The notes: generated from the sequence alone by a model not told the origin. A stretch of DNA of 64,000 bases from Leptidea sinapis (GCF_905404315.1 NC_066270.1:10806001-10870000); one strand, 5' to 3'; shown: positions 42,547-52,719, counted from the first letter of the stretch. Numbers and translations are program-made.

Positions 42547-42946
42547 CTTACACGAGTAAGTCAAAAAAAGAAAAAAAAAGAAAATTATTTATTATTCATC
42601 AAACTTAATAGATGACTATCCATATCACCATTCGCAATGTTATGTAAAACGCACATATCAGATATCCATCTTCACTTATCAAGACTATGCAAGTTTTTAC
42701 GTAAGCGCTCAGAGTATACAGAAATGTTGCGTCTAACACCCAATCTGCTACAGAGAACTCTTACAAACACTGAATTGTCTCTATTCTATCACGGAGAATA
42801 TTATAAATTGGAGACCGATTACTGAGCAATACTCCAGAATACTTCTCACTAAACCATTGTATAATAATATCCAGGAGTTTTCCTGTTTAAATGGTCTTGC
42901 AATTCTAATTACAAAGTTTAAGATTTTATTATGTTGATGCGGACAG
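42547..42946. other. Unassigned sequence
   Basis: A short frame at 42637-42825 has no recognised motif. Confidence 0.35.
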
Positions 42947-42950
42947 TTAA

Positions 42951-43386
42951 GGCGACACTAAATGCCAGCGACCTTGAGCGATATCAGTTCACGGCTGCCG
43001 GCCCGCCATCTATGTAACAAAGCCAATATTTTCAAAATTCTTGGGTGGAAAACAGTTTATATGCTTACAATCCTCGTTATTCACTACTAATCTGAATAAA
43101 TGAACCTACACAAAAAAGTACAAGCTATAAGAATAATTTTTCTGAGAGAAGTACCAAAAAAATGTGTCACGCCATGCCAAAAAACTTGTTTAACTTAAAA
43201 GAAAAGTGGTAGTTCAAAAAGGCTCGGCAGTGTTAACTATAACCAACAGCAAGCATTAGCAACCTACAAATAAGACTTAAGGATATGTGTTTAAGTATTA
43301 AGTAGTGTTCATAGCTCCAAATGGTGTATTTTCACTACTAAACTTGTCTAAAAATATGTTTGCATGTTTTCGGCTTACTCTTCGCC
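42951..43386 (-). mobile_element. TTAA-flanked MITE, copy 2
   Basis: 436 bp, same length as copy 1, opposite orientation 3 kb away. TTAA at 42947-42950 and 43387-43390. Termini as in copy 1. Confidence 0.87.
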
Positions 43387-43390
43387 TTAA

Positions 43391-43765
43391 TGGTAGATTA
43401 TGTTTAGTCTAAACGATCACACAGCCTGCCACTATCTTTAAGCAATAACTTATGTACCTACATTGGTTTTGTAAAAAAATACTTTTTTCTTAAGCAATGT
43501 CTAACAGCAAGAGACTCAATCTAGACGTATAAATTATCTGCTGTTTACTACATGTGTATGTTCTACGCACGATTTGGCCATGGCAGAAACATTCATTTTC
43601 TAGATTCATGCCACGAACACTCAAGGAGCTTTTGACTTGTTGAAGGCCATGGCGAATGCAATCGAATGACAAATTTGGACCATTGGAGTTCTCGAAATGA
43701 GCAGTTCATCTACTTTTAATTGCCATAAGTTTTGTCATTACTAAACGTATTCGGTTAAATCAAAC
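43391..43765. other. Unassigned sequence
   Basis: Nothing recognised. Confidence 0.35.
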
Positions 43766-44036
43766 AAGTGGGAGGCTCCTTATCACAGGATGGCGGCTAG
43801 ATTATGGGTACCTCAACAGCGCTATTTCTGCCGTGAAGCAGTAATGTGTAAGCATTATCGTGTTTCGGTCTGAAGGGCGCCGCAGATGGTGAAATTACTG
43901 GGCAAATGAGACTTAATATCTAATTTCTCCAGGGTTATTTTGGGTTTTTCAAAAATCTTGAGCGGCACTGCATTGTAAAGGGCAGGCCATTTCAATTCCC
44001 ATCAGCTGAAGTCCTGCTCGTCTCTTCCATAAAAAA
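43766..44036 (+). mobile_element. SINE-1 copy, plus strand
   Basis: AGTGGGAGGCTCC head, GGCGCCGCAGATGGTGAAAT middle, a small deletion before the TTTTGGGTTTTTC box, CAGCTGAAGTCCTGC and A-tail. Confidence 0.8.
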
Positions 44037-44377
44037 ATACTACAAAGGAAGCAGTCCACAGGGACATATTCCCGGTAGGCAATTGCTTGGAGAAATCTTT
44101 AGGAGGTGGATCGCTTTGCAATGCAATTCTTATTTTTGTCACCAGGTAATGTTTCTTCATATTGTGTTTGGTGGGAATCACCAGACAATAGATTCATTGC
44201 TATTCTAAAATATCTTGAGACATTGCGTAGAGTAGTTTCGAATGCATACGCAATTGTTTTCATCCCAGATGATGATTTTTCTTGCCATTTAAACTTTGGA
44301 TAAACATAAGTTTATTAAAAAATTACATGTTCAGCAATAAAGGCTCACCATTTGTGTTCGTCAATAATAATTATAGT

Positions 44378-44576
44378 ACAAATGATTAAAGCTTTCTTTA
44401 GTGTTGATTCCGCCAATATTTGTCTTTAAAACAATTCGACACGTGTTTCGCCTCTACACGAGGCATCCTCAGGACGTGTTGTCTCGCCAAAATCTGGCAC
44501 GAGACTAAAATTTAATTTTTTGTTTTAAAGACAAATATTGGCGGAATTAACACTAAAGAAATCTTAAATCATTTGT
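44378..44576. mobile_element. Foldback MITE, copy 2
   Basis: Shorter relative of 3781-4023: the same left arm to CACGAGACT, but a right arm reduced to the outer ~55 bases (AAAGACAAATATTGGCGGAA). The flank right of it, about 44577-44625, matches the left flank of copy 1 in inverse orientation. Confidence 0.8.
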
Positions 44577-44675
44577 ATAATTATGGATTTCCGCAAAACA
44601 ACGCCTAATTCAATAAATTTTCAATAATTATAGTATGTAGCTATGAAAGTGTGACTTACTTGCGCCATACTTTAC

Positions 44676-45170
44676 TTAAGTGTGCCATACTTTTGTGAAA
44701 AAGGTATCAAAACATCGGCACAAGTGTATCTAGATAGCATTCTTGAGAAGGTAGTGAAGCCCCTTAACAACACCATGTTCAATAACCAAGAATGGTCCTT
44801 CCAGCAAGAGTCGGCCCGGGTCATAAAGCTTGGTCTACGCAGTCTTGGTCAGGAAATGAACGTTTCGGACTTCATCAGAGCTGAAGACTGGCCGTCGTCT
44901 AGTCCCGATCTTAATCCGCTGGATTATAATTTATGGTCAGTTTTAGAGAGTAAGGCTTGCTCTAAACGCCATGATAATTTTGAGTCCCTAAAACAATCCG
45001 TACGATTGGCAGCGAAGAATTTTCCCATGGAAAGAGTACGTGCATCTATTGATAACTGGCCCAACGTAAAAATAAATACAGTACGTATTGCAGCTAGTGG
45101 AGACCACTTCAAATACGCTTTTTATATTTTAAATTGTTTTATATTAATATATTAAACTAACACACTGTAA
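44676..45170 (+). pseudogene. Mariner-family transposase, C-terminal half
   Basis: 44682-45155 encodes FCEKGIKTSAQVYLDSILEK, VVKPLNNTMFNNQEWSFQQ, AEDWPSSSPDLNPLDYNLWS and FPMERVRASIDNW. The block with SSPDLNPLDYxLWS holds the last catalytic Asp of mariner/Tc-type transposases. The preceding catalytic position, normally QQD-S-A, here reads QQESA, so a key Asp is changed to Glu. The N-terminal half is gone. Inactive. Confidence 0.9.
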
Positions 45171-45271
45171 AAGAAATAAATGTTATTTGCAATAAAAAAA
45201 AATCTTTTTCTTCGTTTCAGTTTTTATGGCATGACTAGGTAAATAAATACGTATATACATATATATTCCTG

Positions 45272-45710
45272 ATGGAATAACGCTGGTAACTTGGGCACTG
45301 GGAATGACGCTGTTGTGGGACGCTACTTGCGTCGACACTCTGGCTCCTTCTCATGTCCAAGTTACGTCAGTTGGTGCTGGGGCTGCTGCTTCGACTGCCG
45401 AAGACAGCAAGCGTCGCAAATATGTTGGTCTCAGTGAGTCATACATCTTTGTGCCGTTTGGTGTCGAGACACTTGGCCCGTGGGGCCCAGAGGTGCGGAG
45501 AATGTTCAAATTCGCCTCGATAAGGCTACTGGAAACCCCAGCGCTGGCAGCTATTTCGGTCAACGGATCAGCCTTGCTATCCAACGCGGTAATGCTGCCT
45601 GTATTCTTGGAACGCTTCCGCGTAATGATAGTTTTAATTTTATGTAGTCGTAGTATTGTAAATATAGTTATAAGATTTGTTATGTTTCAATAATAAATTT
45701 ATAATTATAC
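45272..45710 (+). pseudogene. LINE-D ORF2 C-terminal fragment
   Basis: Reads LLWDATCVDTLAPSHVQVTS, KRRKYVGLSESYIFVPFGVE, TLGPWGPEVRRMF, then after a one-base shift near 45535 SYFGQRISLAIQRGNAACIL. This is a recurrent C-terminus of non-LTR reverse transcriptases (WDxTCxDT..FxPFGVETLGPWG). A second copy, open in frame, begins at the right edge of the window. Tail with AATAAATTTATAATT. Confidence 0.8.
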
Positions 45711-45721
45711 ATATATAATTT

Positions 45722-45792
45722 GTACCAAGATTATTGGACCAGGCGGGATTCAAACTCGAGCCTCTCCAATCGCTCCAGTAATCTTATGAACT
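45722..45792 (-). repeat. tRNA-like sequence, probably SINE head
   Basis: In reverse complement it contains GAGTTTGAATCCCGC, a good B-box, downstream of GATTACTGGAGCG. No sound cloverleaf was found, so it is not called a tRNA. Confidence 0.45.
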
Positions 45793-46057
45793 CATAACAC
45801 TGTAGAGTTGTATGGCTCTCTATTGATAAAGAAACTATGAATACCTGCTAATAAAAATGATAGCCAAAAACACAATTCTAGTGAATATTATTTTCGTCTA
45901 CTTAATGCGTGTCTAATCTGAATTAAACCATAGCGAACGAAGCGTAGTGGAGCAAGAATAACAATAAATACTTCATAATTTTACTTTTAAAATATATTTG
46001 TGAGGCTCTTTTCTGAAATTGATATATTTTCATTAAATATACAAAAATATATTAAAA

Positions 46058-46373
46058 CTAGCTGATCCAGCAAACGTTGTATTGCCGATATTAAAATCGC
46101 GATATAAAAGTAACTGTTGATCGTAGATGGGTGAAAATTTGAAGTTGCATGTATTTTTAATGTTGACTCATAATCAAACAAATTAAAAATAAATGTCATT
46201 AAAATAAAAAAAAAAGTGCGTGGACCACCCTTAACAATTAGGGGGATGAAAAATAGATGTTGTCCGATTCTCAGACCTACCAAATATGCAATCAAAATTT
46301 CATGCGAATCGGTCAAGCCGCTTCGAAGGAGTTTAACTACAAACACCGCGACATGAGAATTTTATATATTAGA
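46058..46373 (-). mobile_element. Non-autonomous Helitron (type 2)
   Basis: Minus strand starts TCTAATATATAAAATTCTCA and ends GCTGGATCAGCTAG, then T. The body includes CGCTTCGAAGG-inverse and TCGGTCAAGCCGC-type text shared with 57771-58080 and 58494-58977. No gene. Confidence 0.75.
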
Positions 46374-47159
46374 AGTTAGTAGGTGATATTATACTCAATG
46401 TAAAACATTCTTAACTCTAAATAATAAAATCATTGTTGTTGAGAACAGGATTCTTAACTATACTCTTATAACTGTTTAAATTTTCGTTTTATATATTGTA
46501 ATTTTGTAGTTTTTACTTTTGGTTTATAATATCTTTGTTGTTTTTTGTTTTGCATTATTGTCCATTGTAAACATAATTAGTATTTAATTTATGGAACTGT
46601 TTTGTCTTCTAGTTTATGTATATTTGTAACCTTACTATTGTAAAAGACTGTTTTGTTCCTGAATAAATAATTTTTACTTATAAAAAGCCTTGGTACTTAT
46701 ATATAAATAAACAGGTAAAACATACAACTTACACTTGACCCTCTCAAGCAAATATATTAAAAAAAAACAATCAGCTTATTAGATCTCACCGGAGGTTATC
46801 GCTCATGACTAGAATCCAGCGTCCCCACAGGGATCACCTGGAAGTGTGAATGGTTTACTTCCTTGGATTGTGTTTCGGCCACACGGATGTCATCCACCCG
46901 CAAACGTGCTAAGCGAATCAATGGGGACTCCACGCGATTTTTATTTGAGATTTATAATTAATATGAATGAATACACTGTACCGGCATCCTGTGCAAAGGA
47001 GCCTCTCACTCGTAAATAATGCAGGTGAACGGGCGCTACTTGTGGTGGCAGGATGATCTTGTTACCAGAAACTATGCTACATGTTTCGAAAATTAAAGTT
47101 ATTATATTTTTATAACAGCTAATAAAATACTCGCAAAATACCTCCTAGCTACCTAACCT
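46374..47159. other. Mostly unassigned sequence
   Basis: 46.45-46.67 kb looks like a 3' UTR (T-rich, ends in AATAAATAATTT). 46.79-46.94 kb is GC-richer and appears once. A 34-bp antisense SINE-1 head lies at 46979-47012. Confidence 0.4.
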
Positions 47160-47330
47160 AGTTATTTATATTTATATGATGAATATGAATGTTTGTTTCC
47201 GAGTCATGAATGTATTTATGTATGTTTAAGTGAGTATATTGTATTAAATATATCGTTGTCTTGCACTCATAGTACAGGCTATGCCTAGTTTGGGGCAAGA
47301 TAATTTGTGTGTGAGCCAATCACGGACTAG
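47160..47330 (+). mobile_element. SINE-2 3' part (left of P-like insertion)
   Basis: GATGAATATGAATGTTTG, TTTCCGAGTCATGAATG and TTTGGGGCAAGATAATTTG, as in the full copy at 24.2 kb. Its last bases GAGCCAAT are repeated (GAGTCAAT) after the following MITE, where the SINE continues as ATTATTATTAT. Confidence 0.8.
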
Positions 47331-47653
47331 AAAAAAAAGAAGGACTCCGCGCCTTTATGCTAGTGTGTGTGCCGTTACGGGGTATACCAGTTACACAATT
47401 TTTCTTCCTAATCATATATCCACAAATACTTTTATATTATTGTTTTTACACTTTTTCACAACGCACGACGGCATTTTTAAAATATTTTATTGCGACGCAA
47501 ACTGGCGATGGCAAATCTCATAATGGCGGCCGATCGGCTTGTATTAGTGTAAGTGTGTGCGTGGGGCTATGTATTTACACGTTTACCGGCTTGTTTTGGT
47601 GCCTCACTGTTATGTAAGGTGACACGGAGTCCTTCTTTCTTTACTCGCCCATG
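47331..47653 (-). mobile_element. P-like MITE, copy 3, intact with 8-bp target duplication
   Basis: 323 bp. Ends CACGGACTAG..AAGAAGGACTCCGCG and, reverse complemented, CATGGGCGAG..AAGAAGGACTCCGTG give about 31-bp imperfect TIRs. Flanks GAGCCAAT (47323-47330) and GAGTCAAT (47654-47661) are an 8-bp duplication with one difference. The minus strand opens MPSCVVKKCKNNNIKVF at about 47474. TIR length, 8-bp duplication and a THAP-like start all fit the P-element superfamily. Confidence 0.75.
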
Positions 47654-47711
47654 GAGTCAATATTATTATTATAACTTACGGTGTGTGTCTCAATAACTCT
47701 AGTTCTTACGT

Positions 47712-47995
47712 ATCAATTTACATTTACATTTTTGACTTACTCGTGTAGGGCATTAGTTTTAGGTATTCGACGTTTGAGTATTATTGTAGCATCACTTTAC
47801 ATATATTGTAGTTGAAATGATTTGTAAAAGTATGAAGCTGTAAATTTGGATTTAAGAGAGTGGCAATGAGTTTCTTGCCACTTCTTCTCATTATAGCTCA
47901 ATCCTTTGCGTAGTGGCGGTCAATGTAAAAAGAAAAGAAATCTTGACATTCATAAGTGGCATTTCCTTGACCTACATGAATGACGAGATTTTGAT
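47712..47995 (+). mobile_element. LINE or SINE 3' tail, plus strand
   Basis: Sense version of 42291-42546: AGTGGCAATGAGTTTCTTGC, ATTCATAAGTGGCATTTCCT and TGACCTACATGAATGA. Confidence 0.65.
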
Positions 47996-48726
47996 AATAA
48001 GTCAAACACATCAATATTCAAACAATTCTGATAACATTTAAACCATTAAATCAGCTTTAACAGTTTTTTTAAATGCTGTAGAGCTATGTACTACTACCAA
48101 TGGTTTTGCAATGGCCGACTGAGGTACCTAACTTTACAAGGTCTATACACTACTCGGGAAACGGACCAAAACTTAGAAAAGTACGATATTTCAGTTAGCT
48201 TCCTGCAGTCTCAGGCCACTTCCGAGAATTGTCGGCCTTTAAGTCCGAGTCAAAGACTTCACGAAGTGCTCCCGAAGTACCCCACCAGTCACTCCACTTC
48301 ACAGCATCCATTAACCGGAAAACAGCCTTCACCCAGCTTACGTGATGGCCAGATAACTTTTATATGCTTTATAAAATGTACAAATATTTTTTATGTAATA
48401 CTGATAAAAGTCTGTATGCATTCACGTTGTTAAACAGAGAGGTTGCATTAAAGATTATTTAATCTTGACGTGTTGAGAATTAAACACATTGTAAACATTC
48501 ATAATATAAATTTGGAATACTTTAATTACTTCACCTTAGTATCTTAATTAATGATAACTTTTGACGGACAAAGATATCTCGATGTTGCTAGGTCGAGATA
48601 TCTGCATGGTACCTACATAATAAAGTCATACAGTATTTACTAAAATGCGGTTGTTGATACAGTGTTCACATAATACTTTTATTAATTATTTGTAACGTAT
48701 GTATGACGTGTGAATTTATATTCAAA
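47996..48726. other. Unassigned sequence
   Basis: A 115-codon frame at 48086-48433 has no recognised motif, and is not called. Otherwise AT-rich. Confidence 0.4.
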
Positions 48727-49090
48727 CTAGCCGTTCCCGCGCGCTTTGCTGGGCGACTTTTAAATGGAAGGAACGTTGGAATTCGAAAAATAAGTAGCCA
48801 TGAACCATCTAGGATAAATTTGGCAGTAGTTTTAATGGTGGTTATTTTCATGTCGATACAATCAGTGGTTTAGGCGTGATTGAGCAAAAAGACCATTATC
48901 ATTATATAGATATATAGACTAGCCGTTCCCGCCCGCTTCGCTCGGCGAATTTGAAAAGGAAATAAATTAATGAAGGAAAAATAAGTAGCCATAAACCATC
49001 AAGGATAAATTTCGCATCGAATGGTGGTAGTTTCATGTCGATACGAAAGAGCCTCAAGCAAAGACCTTTTTCATTTTATATATACAAAGC
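48727..49090 (-). mobile_element. Two tandem Helitron-like ends (type 4)
   Basis: CTAGCCGTTCCCGC-CGCTT starts at 48727 and again at 48919 on the plus strand. Each is followed by AAATAAGTAGCCAT-AACCATC and AGGATAAATTT-GCA text, so the units of about 190 and 170 bases are direct repeats. The CTAG terminus and preceding A fit Helitrons, but start ends are not sure. Confidence 0.55.
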
Positions 49091-49440
49091 ATCTGGGAGC
49101 AGAGTCAGACCTGTCTCACTCCCCGTGTAGGTATCGAAATCATAATATTGTTTTAAAATTACGATTACATACCTAGTTATATTATAGAAAAACCTAAACA
49201 GTTTTTAAAAGATTGCCTTGTAGGTAGGTTTGTTTTTGGGTCAAGAAGACAACCCTAATGTCGTCAGAATAGGTAAGAGTCACGCGATAGAAAGAGAGGC
49301 AACATCTAGGTAAATAAAAAATTATGTTAAAATCGCTGTGCGATCTGAATTAAACCTTATATTATGGCCACAAGAGTCCCTATTTCTTTAATTGATTTTG
49401 CATAGTGAGAATTCTGTACTTGTACTATTATATATTCTTT
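49091..49440 (+). repeat. Unclassified repeat R15, shorter copy
   Basis: Inverse of parts of 15665-16410, with most of the middle missing. Confidence 0.5.
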
Positions 49441-49679
49441 GGCAGGGTGTAGTGGGCAAGGGTGGTGTTACGCTTATGCATTAGTTGGGCTTCATTCGCA
49501 GAGGAGATGAAGAGGCGTTTCATCAGCCGAAAGGCAAAATCTGCAAGTTTCAGCTTGCGTCAAGAAGATACTACGGTTCGTAACTGCGGCTGGGCTTGAC
49601 GACGAGCTTTAAGTATGAGTGACAAACACAATAGTTCTTTTTTTGGACGGTGTAGTAGGATTCATTAGGACTAGACGAA
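49441..49679. other. Unassigned sequence
   Basis: Possible decayed LINE sequence upstream of the RTE-like tail; TGGGCTTCATTCGCAGAGGA does not match other copies here. Confidence 0.3.
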
Positions 49680-49905
49680 TAGACATATGGCCGTTGGGGC
49701 AGTAAAGTCCTCGAATGGCGACCACGTACTGCAAGACGCAGTGTTGGTAGGCCCCCAACAAGAAGGACCGACCATCTGGTCAAGATCGCAGGAATACGTT
49801 GGATGAGGGCAGCGCAGGACCGATCGTCGTGGAAATCTTTGGGGCAGGCCTTTGTCCAGCAGTGGATGTCTTCCGGCTGATGATAATAATGATGATGATG
49901 AAATA
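49680..49905 (+). mobile_element. RTE-like LINE 3' end with simple-repeat tail
   Basis: Coding tail in shifted frames: VLEWRPRTARRSVG-like, then DHLVKIAGIRWMRAAQDRSS, WKSLGQAFVQQWMSSG, and a GATGATAATAATGATGATGA tail. The mixed simple-repeat tail without polyA is usual for RTE elements. Minus-strand frames here are shadows. Confidence 0.8.
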
Positions 49906-50244
49906 GCCACCCTCTTCAAATAATAATGGTTATTTTTTTTAACTAACTCAAGTACGACCGGCTCTCTTTATATTGCAAACGACGGCGAAAGAGATTTAAC
50001 TGACGAAAGAGAAGCATGTATGTGTGTGTATATGAAAGAAAAGGGAGCCTGTTCTCTGGCTTTCGTTTGTCTTACAGGCCTTCTCGAAACACAAAAATAA
50101 ATGTCCGATTACATGTGTTACATCAACCTGTAGGTATACTCCATAAACTAAAACAGTGCTTACAAGAGACATAATAATAAATCATTTTATTTCAGGCTAC
50201 AAGGCCCATAACATAAATACCTTATAGTATAACATATTTATTTT
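49906..50244. other. Unassigned sequence
   Basis: Nothing recognised apart from weak low-complexity text. Confidence 0.35.
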
Positions 50245-50640
50245 AATAACTTAAATCTACGTCACATTTTCGCGGCGATGTGAGGTGCGGGTTCGGTAAC
50301 TTCCGGAAGTCGGAACACGACCATCTTCGGCCACAGCTTCACGTCCAGGAAGGTCGATATATTATGTTCTGTCGGGACGCGAACAACAAAAGAGTAACCC
50401 CCTTATTCATAATAGTCTGCTAACTTAAAGCATTGCTAATTCTCACTCTGTCTTCTTCTATTGACCTAAGTTATAATGAGAAAAAACACTCCGCGGCTGT
50501 CTAAAGTTAGCGGACCATTATGAATAAGGGGGTTAAAGTCTACTGCGTGACGCGTCACCAACTTTTCGACCCCCAGCGGAACCTTGTCTTCTCCACCAAG
50601 TACTGAACAATGTCGGAGGCCTTGGTGGTGTGATACAAAT
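50245..50640 (-). pseudogene. Transposon ORF1-like fragment split by a MITE
   Basis: Minus strand: KASDIVQYLVEKTRFR, a frame change to VEKLVTRHAVDF, then the 135-base MITE, then YSFVVRVPTEHNISTFLDVK, LWPKMVVFR and TEPAPHIAAKM, stop at 50262. The pattern DIxxYL..SFxVxVPxxxxxxFLxxxLWPxxVVFR is that of the C-terminal domain of retrotransposon ORF1 / zinc-finger FP-type proteins. AATAAA-like sequence follows. Confidence 0.6.
50398..50532. mobile_element. ~135-bp MITE, copy 2
   Basis: Inverted ends ACCCCCTTATTCATAAT; TA at both flanks. Opposite orientation to the copy at 22291-22429, with most of the middle conserved. It interrupts the ORF1-like fragment. Confidence 0.8.
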
Positions 50641-50654
50641 ACACTTACAATACA

Positions 50655-50728
50655 CTACCACTCGGTTAGTGCGAGTTAGTAAGTCTTTTGTTAGGCGATG
50701 TACGAGTATATGCTTTTACAACATGAAC
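50655..50728 (+). pseudogene. LINE-C fragment
   Basis: CACTCGGTTAGTGCGAGTTA, TAAGTCTTTTGTTAGGCGAT and ATGCTTTTACAACATGA correspond to TRL-RVSKSF-GRC..FYNM of LINE-C ORF2. Confidence 0.6.
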
Positions 50729-50733
50729 CAATA

Positions 50734-50868
50734 AAATGAGTCGTTGCGTCTCAATAAAATATTTTAAAAATGCCGTCGTGCGTTGTGAAAAAGTGTAAAA
50801 ACGATACTATATTAATATTTGTGGCTACTATATTATTGAAGGGAGAAAAAATTTATAACTCGGCGATA
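50734..50868 (+). mobile_element. P-like MITE, copy 4, left piece
   Basis: Begins inside the element (left TIR missing). The plus strand opens MPSCVVKKCKNDTILIFVAT at 50770, the longest THAP-like start here. It continues after the LINE-E insertion at 51516. Confidence 0.7.
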
Positions 50869-51515
50869 TGGGCCCAAGTACAGGTTGATGTTAGAGCGTG
50901 TCCAAAACAAATTCGTTAGGCACCTATACTTCAAGTTATATGGAGTATACCCATTTTACCCACTTATATATCTGACACTGTTTGTGCTGGGTATGGTTTG
51001 GTATACTGAGTTGAGCGTCCGTAGGGATTTTTTTCTAGCAGCGTATGTGCCGAAGTTATTGCGCGGGAAGGAGCACAACCCGGGAGTGTTCTGTGCTGCT
51101 TGAGTCTCCGTGTGCCGGACCGGTACGTGTGGAGGCGCCTCCATCCGCCACTACAATCCATTCCGATGGCGAGAACAAATGTGTTGGCAAAGTCGCCTTT
51201 AATTAGAGCCCTTTGCCGTATAAATGAACTCCACAACAAAGTGGACATTTTTGAGTGTACGTGGAGTGAACTCGCAAGGGTATTGTTATGTGTAGTATGT
51301 TATGGTAAATAGTAGTATGTTTAAGTTTTTTCTATTTTCTGGTGTGATATATTATTTGTAATGTTTGATTGTATGATTAGTTTTAGTTGATATGTTTGTT
51401 GTTTGCTGTTTGTTATTCTTGTTTGTTTGTAACTGTCGCATTAGGTAATACCTGTAATGATAGTTGCTATGTGTGTGAAATAAATAAATAAAATTGATAA
51501 ATAAATAAATTGATT
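50869..51515 (+). pseudogene. LINE-E ORF2 C-terminus nested in a P-like MITE
   Basis: Reads IWAQVQ, a frame change, MLERVQNKFVRHLYFKLYGV, YPFYPLIYLTLFVLGM, ELSVRRDFFLAAYVPKLL, another change, SLRVPDRYVWRRLHPPL and ARTNVLAKSPLIRALCRINE. This is the well-known C-terminus of a lepidopteran jockey-like LINE. It ends in AAATAAATAAATAAAATTG-type repeats. ATAACT occurs at both borders of the insertion (50863-50868 and about 51516-51521) as a target duplication. Confidence 0.85.
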
Positions 51516-51613
51516 CATAACTAGTATCCCCCGTAAGCGCACACACACTAGCATAACGGTGCTTCACTTGCTAATATCACGACGCGGAGTCCTTCTTTTT
51601 TTACTCATCCGTG
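51516..51613 (+). mobile_element. P-like MITE, copy 4, right piece
   Basis: ACTAGTATCCCCCGTAAGCG through GCGGAGTCCTTCTTTTTTTA to CTCATCCGTG, the right TIR of the family. Confidence 0.75.
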
Positions 51614-52040
51614 CGTGACTGTAATTGCACTGGTGTTGCCTGAAAACTGGGCAGTGCTGGTCACTTACTGACAGATAGCCCATTTGTCCTCCTACATACC
51701 GTTAAAATACAAGAAAATACATTTTGTAATAATATTGGTAACATTTTGCTGTTCAAACAGAACAATGTCGAAGAAATTCATCTCAAGGCTAAGTTTTCAA
51801 CACGCGATCTAATAGGTTTAGGTGAAATGAACAGCAAATTTAAATTAATTTTTGCAATACGGCTCAAGTCACGGACAGACAAAAGCCAACATTATGTATT
51901 GTGGTCGGAGAATAATGCGATGTCTTTACAAATCTAATGTGCTGTAATTTTTGAAATCGAAACGTCAATTTAGGAATAGTCAACGGTACATGAGTCTACA
52001 ACTATGACAACATCATCTGAGCTAAATACTGAGCTGAGAT
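51614..52040. other. Unassigned sequence
   Basis: About 51624-51712 may be a worn LINE-A 3' end (TTTGTCCTCCTACATACCGT plus A-rich). The frame at 51746-51937 has no recognised motif. Confidence 0.35.
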
Positions 52041-52176
52041 TTTTTTTTTATAGAATAGGAGGACAAACGAGCGTACGGGTCACCTGGTGTTAAATGATCA
52101 CCGCCGCCCACATTCTCTTGCAACACCAGAGGAATCACAAGAGCGTTGCTGGCCTTTAAGGAAGGTGTACTCGCTT
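52041..52176 (-). mobile_element. LINE-A 3' end fragment
   Basis: T-run, AGAATAGGAGGACAAACGAG, ACCTGGTGTTAAATGATCAC and AACACCAGAGGAATCACAAG to AAGGAAGGTGTACTCGC; the final 136 bases of the element in reverse orientation. Confidence 0.85.
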
Positions 52177-52192
52177 TTTTTTCTTGCCTCAC

Positions 52193-52276
52193 ACAGCCAC
52201 GTGGATTCAATTACCGGCTGCAGTTTCCCAAACAGATACGATTTAGGGAACTTCAAGGTTAGAGTATTCCTTTAAC
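52193..52276 (+). pseudogene. LINE-B fragment, left of SINE insertion
   Basis: GATTCAATTACCGGCTGCAG, CAGATACGATTTAGGGA and CTTCAAGGTTAGAGTATTCC match 3430-3500. Confidence 0.7.
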
Positions 52277-52571
52277 CACCAGTGAGATGCTTCTTTGCGC
52301 AGGATGCCGGCTAGATTATGGGTAATTAAAACGGCGCCTATTTCTGCCGTGAAGCAGTAATGTGTAAACATTATTGTGTTTCGGTCTGAAGGGCGCGAAG
52401 AGACTTAACATCTTATGTCTCAAGGTAACGAGCGCAATTGTAGTGACTCTCAGAATTTTTTGGGTTTTTCTGAATCCTGAGTGACATTGCATTGTAATGG
52501 GCAGGGTGTACCACACCACACCATCAGCTGAACATTCTGCTCGTCTCGTCTCTTACTTTCATACATAAAAA
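52277..52571 (+). mobile_element. SINE-1 copy inserted in LINE-B
   Basis: Head ACCAGTGAGATGCTTC..GCCGGCTAGATTATGGG, middle with a deletion after TCTGAAGGGCGC, then CATCAGCTGAACATTCTGC and A-tail. LINE-B resumes directly after the tail. Confidence 0.8.
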
Positions 52572-52692
52572 AACTTACAAGGCTGGCAACACATCTTTTG
52601 ACCCCTGGTGTTGCCGATGTCCATGAGCAGTTACTTCACCGCGTCCCATCACGTGGGCTTCTTGCACGTTTGCCCCCTCTTATACAAAAAAA
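52572..52692 (+). mobile_element. LINE-B 3' end, right of SINE insertion
   Basis: CAAGGCTGGCAACACATCTT, CCCTGGTGTTGCCGATGTCC and TTGCACGTTTGCCCCCTCTT plus A-run. The same tail occurs inverted at 55935-56052. Confidence 0.75.
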
Positions 52693-52719
52693 GTTTAAGA
52701 CAAGCAACTCCCGTGTGAG

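Noticed and set aside
45304..45693. Host gene candidate of 129 codons
   Set aside because: Sequence is the LINE-D ORF2 C-terminus with a frameshift; a second copy lies at 63.8 kb.
48086..48433. 115-codon frame
   Set aside because: No recognisable domain, no splice or promoter context; could not be supported as a gene.
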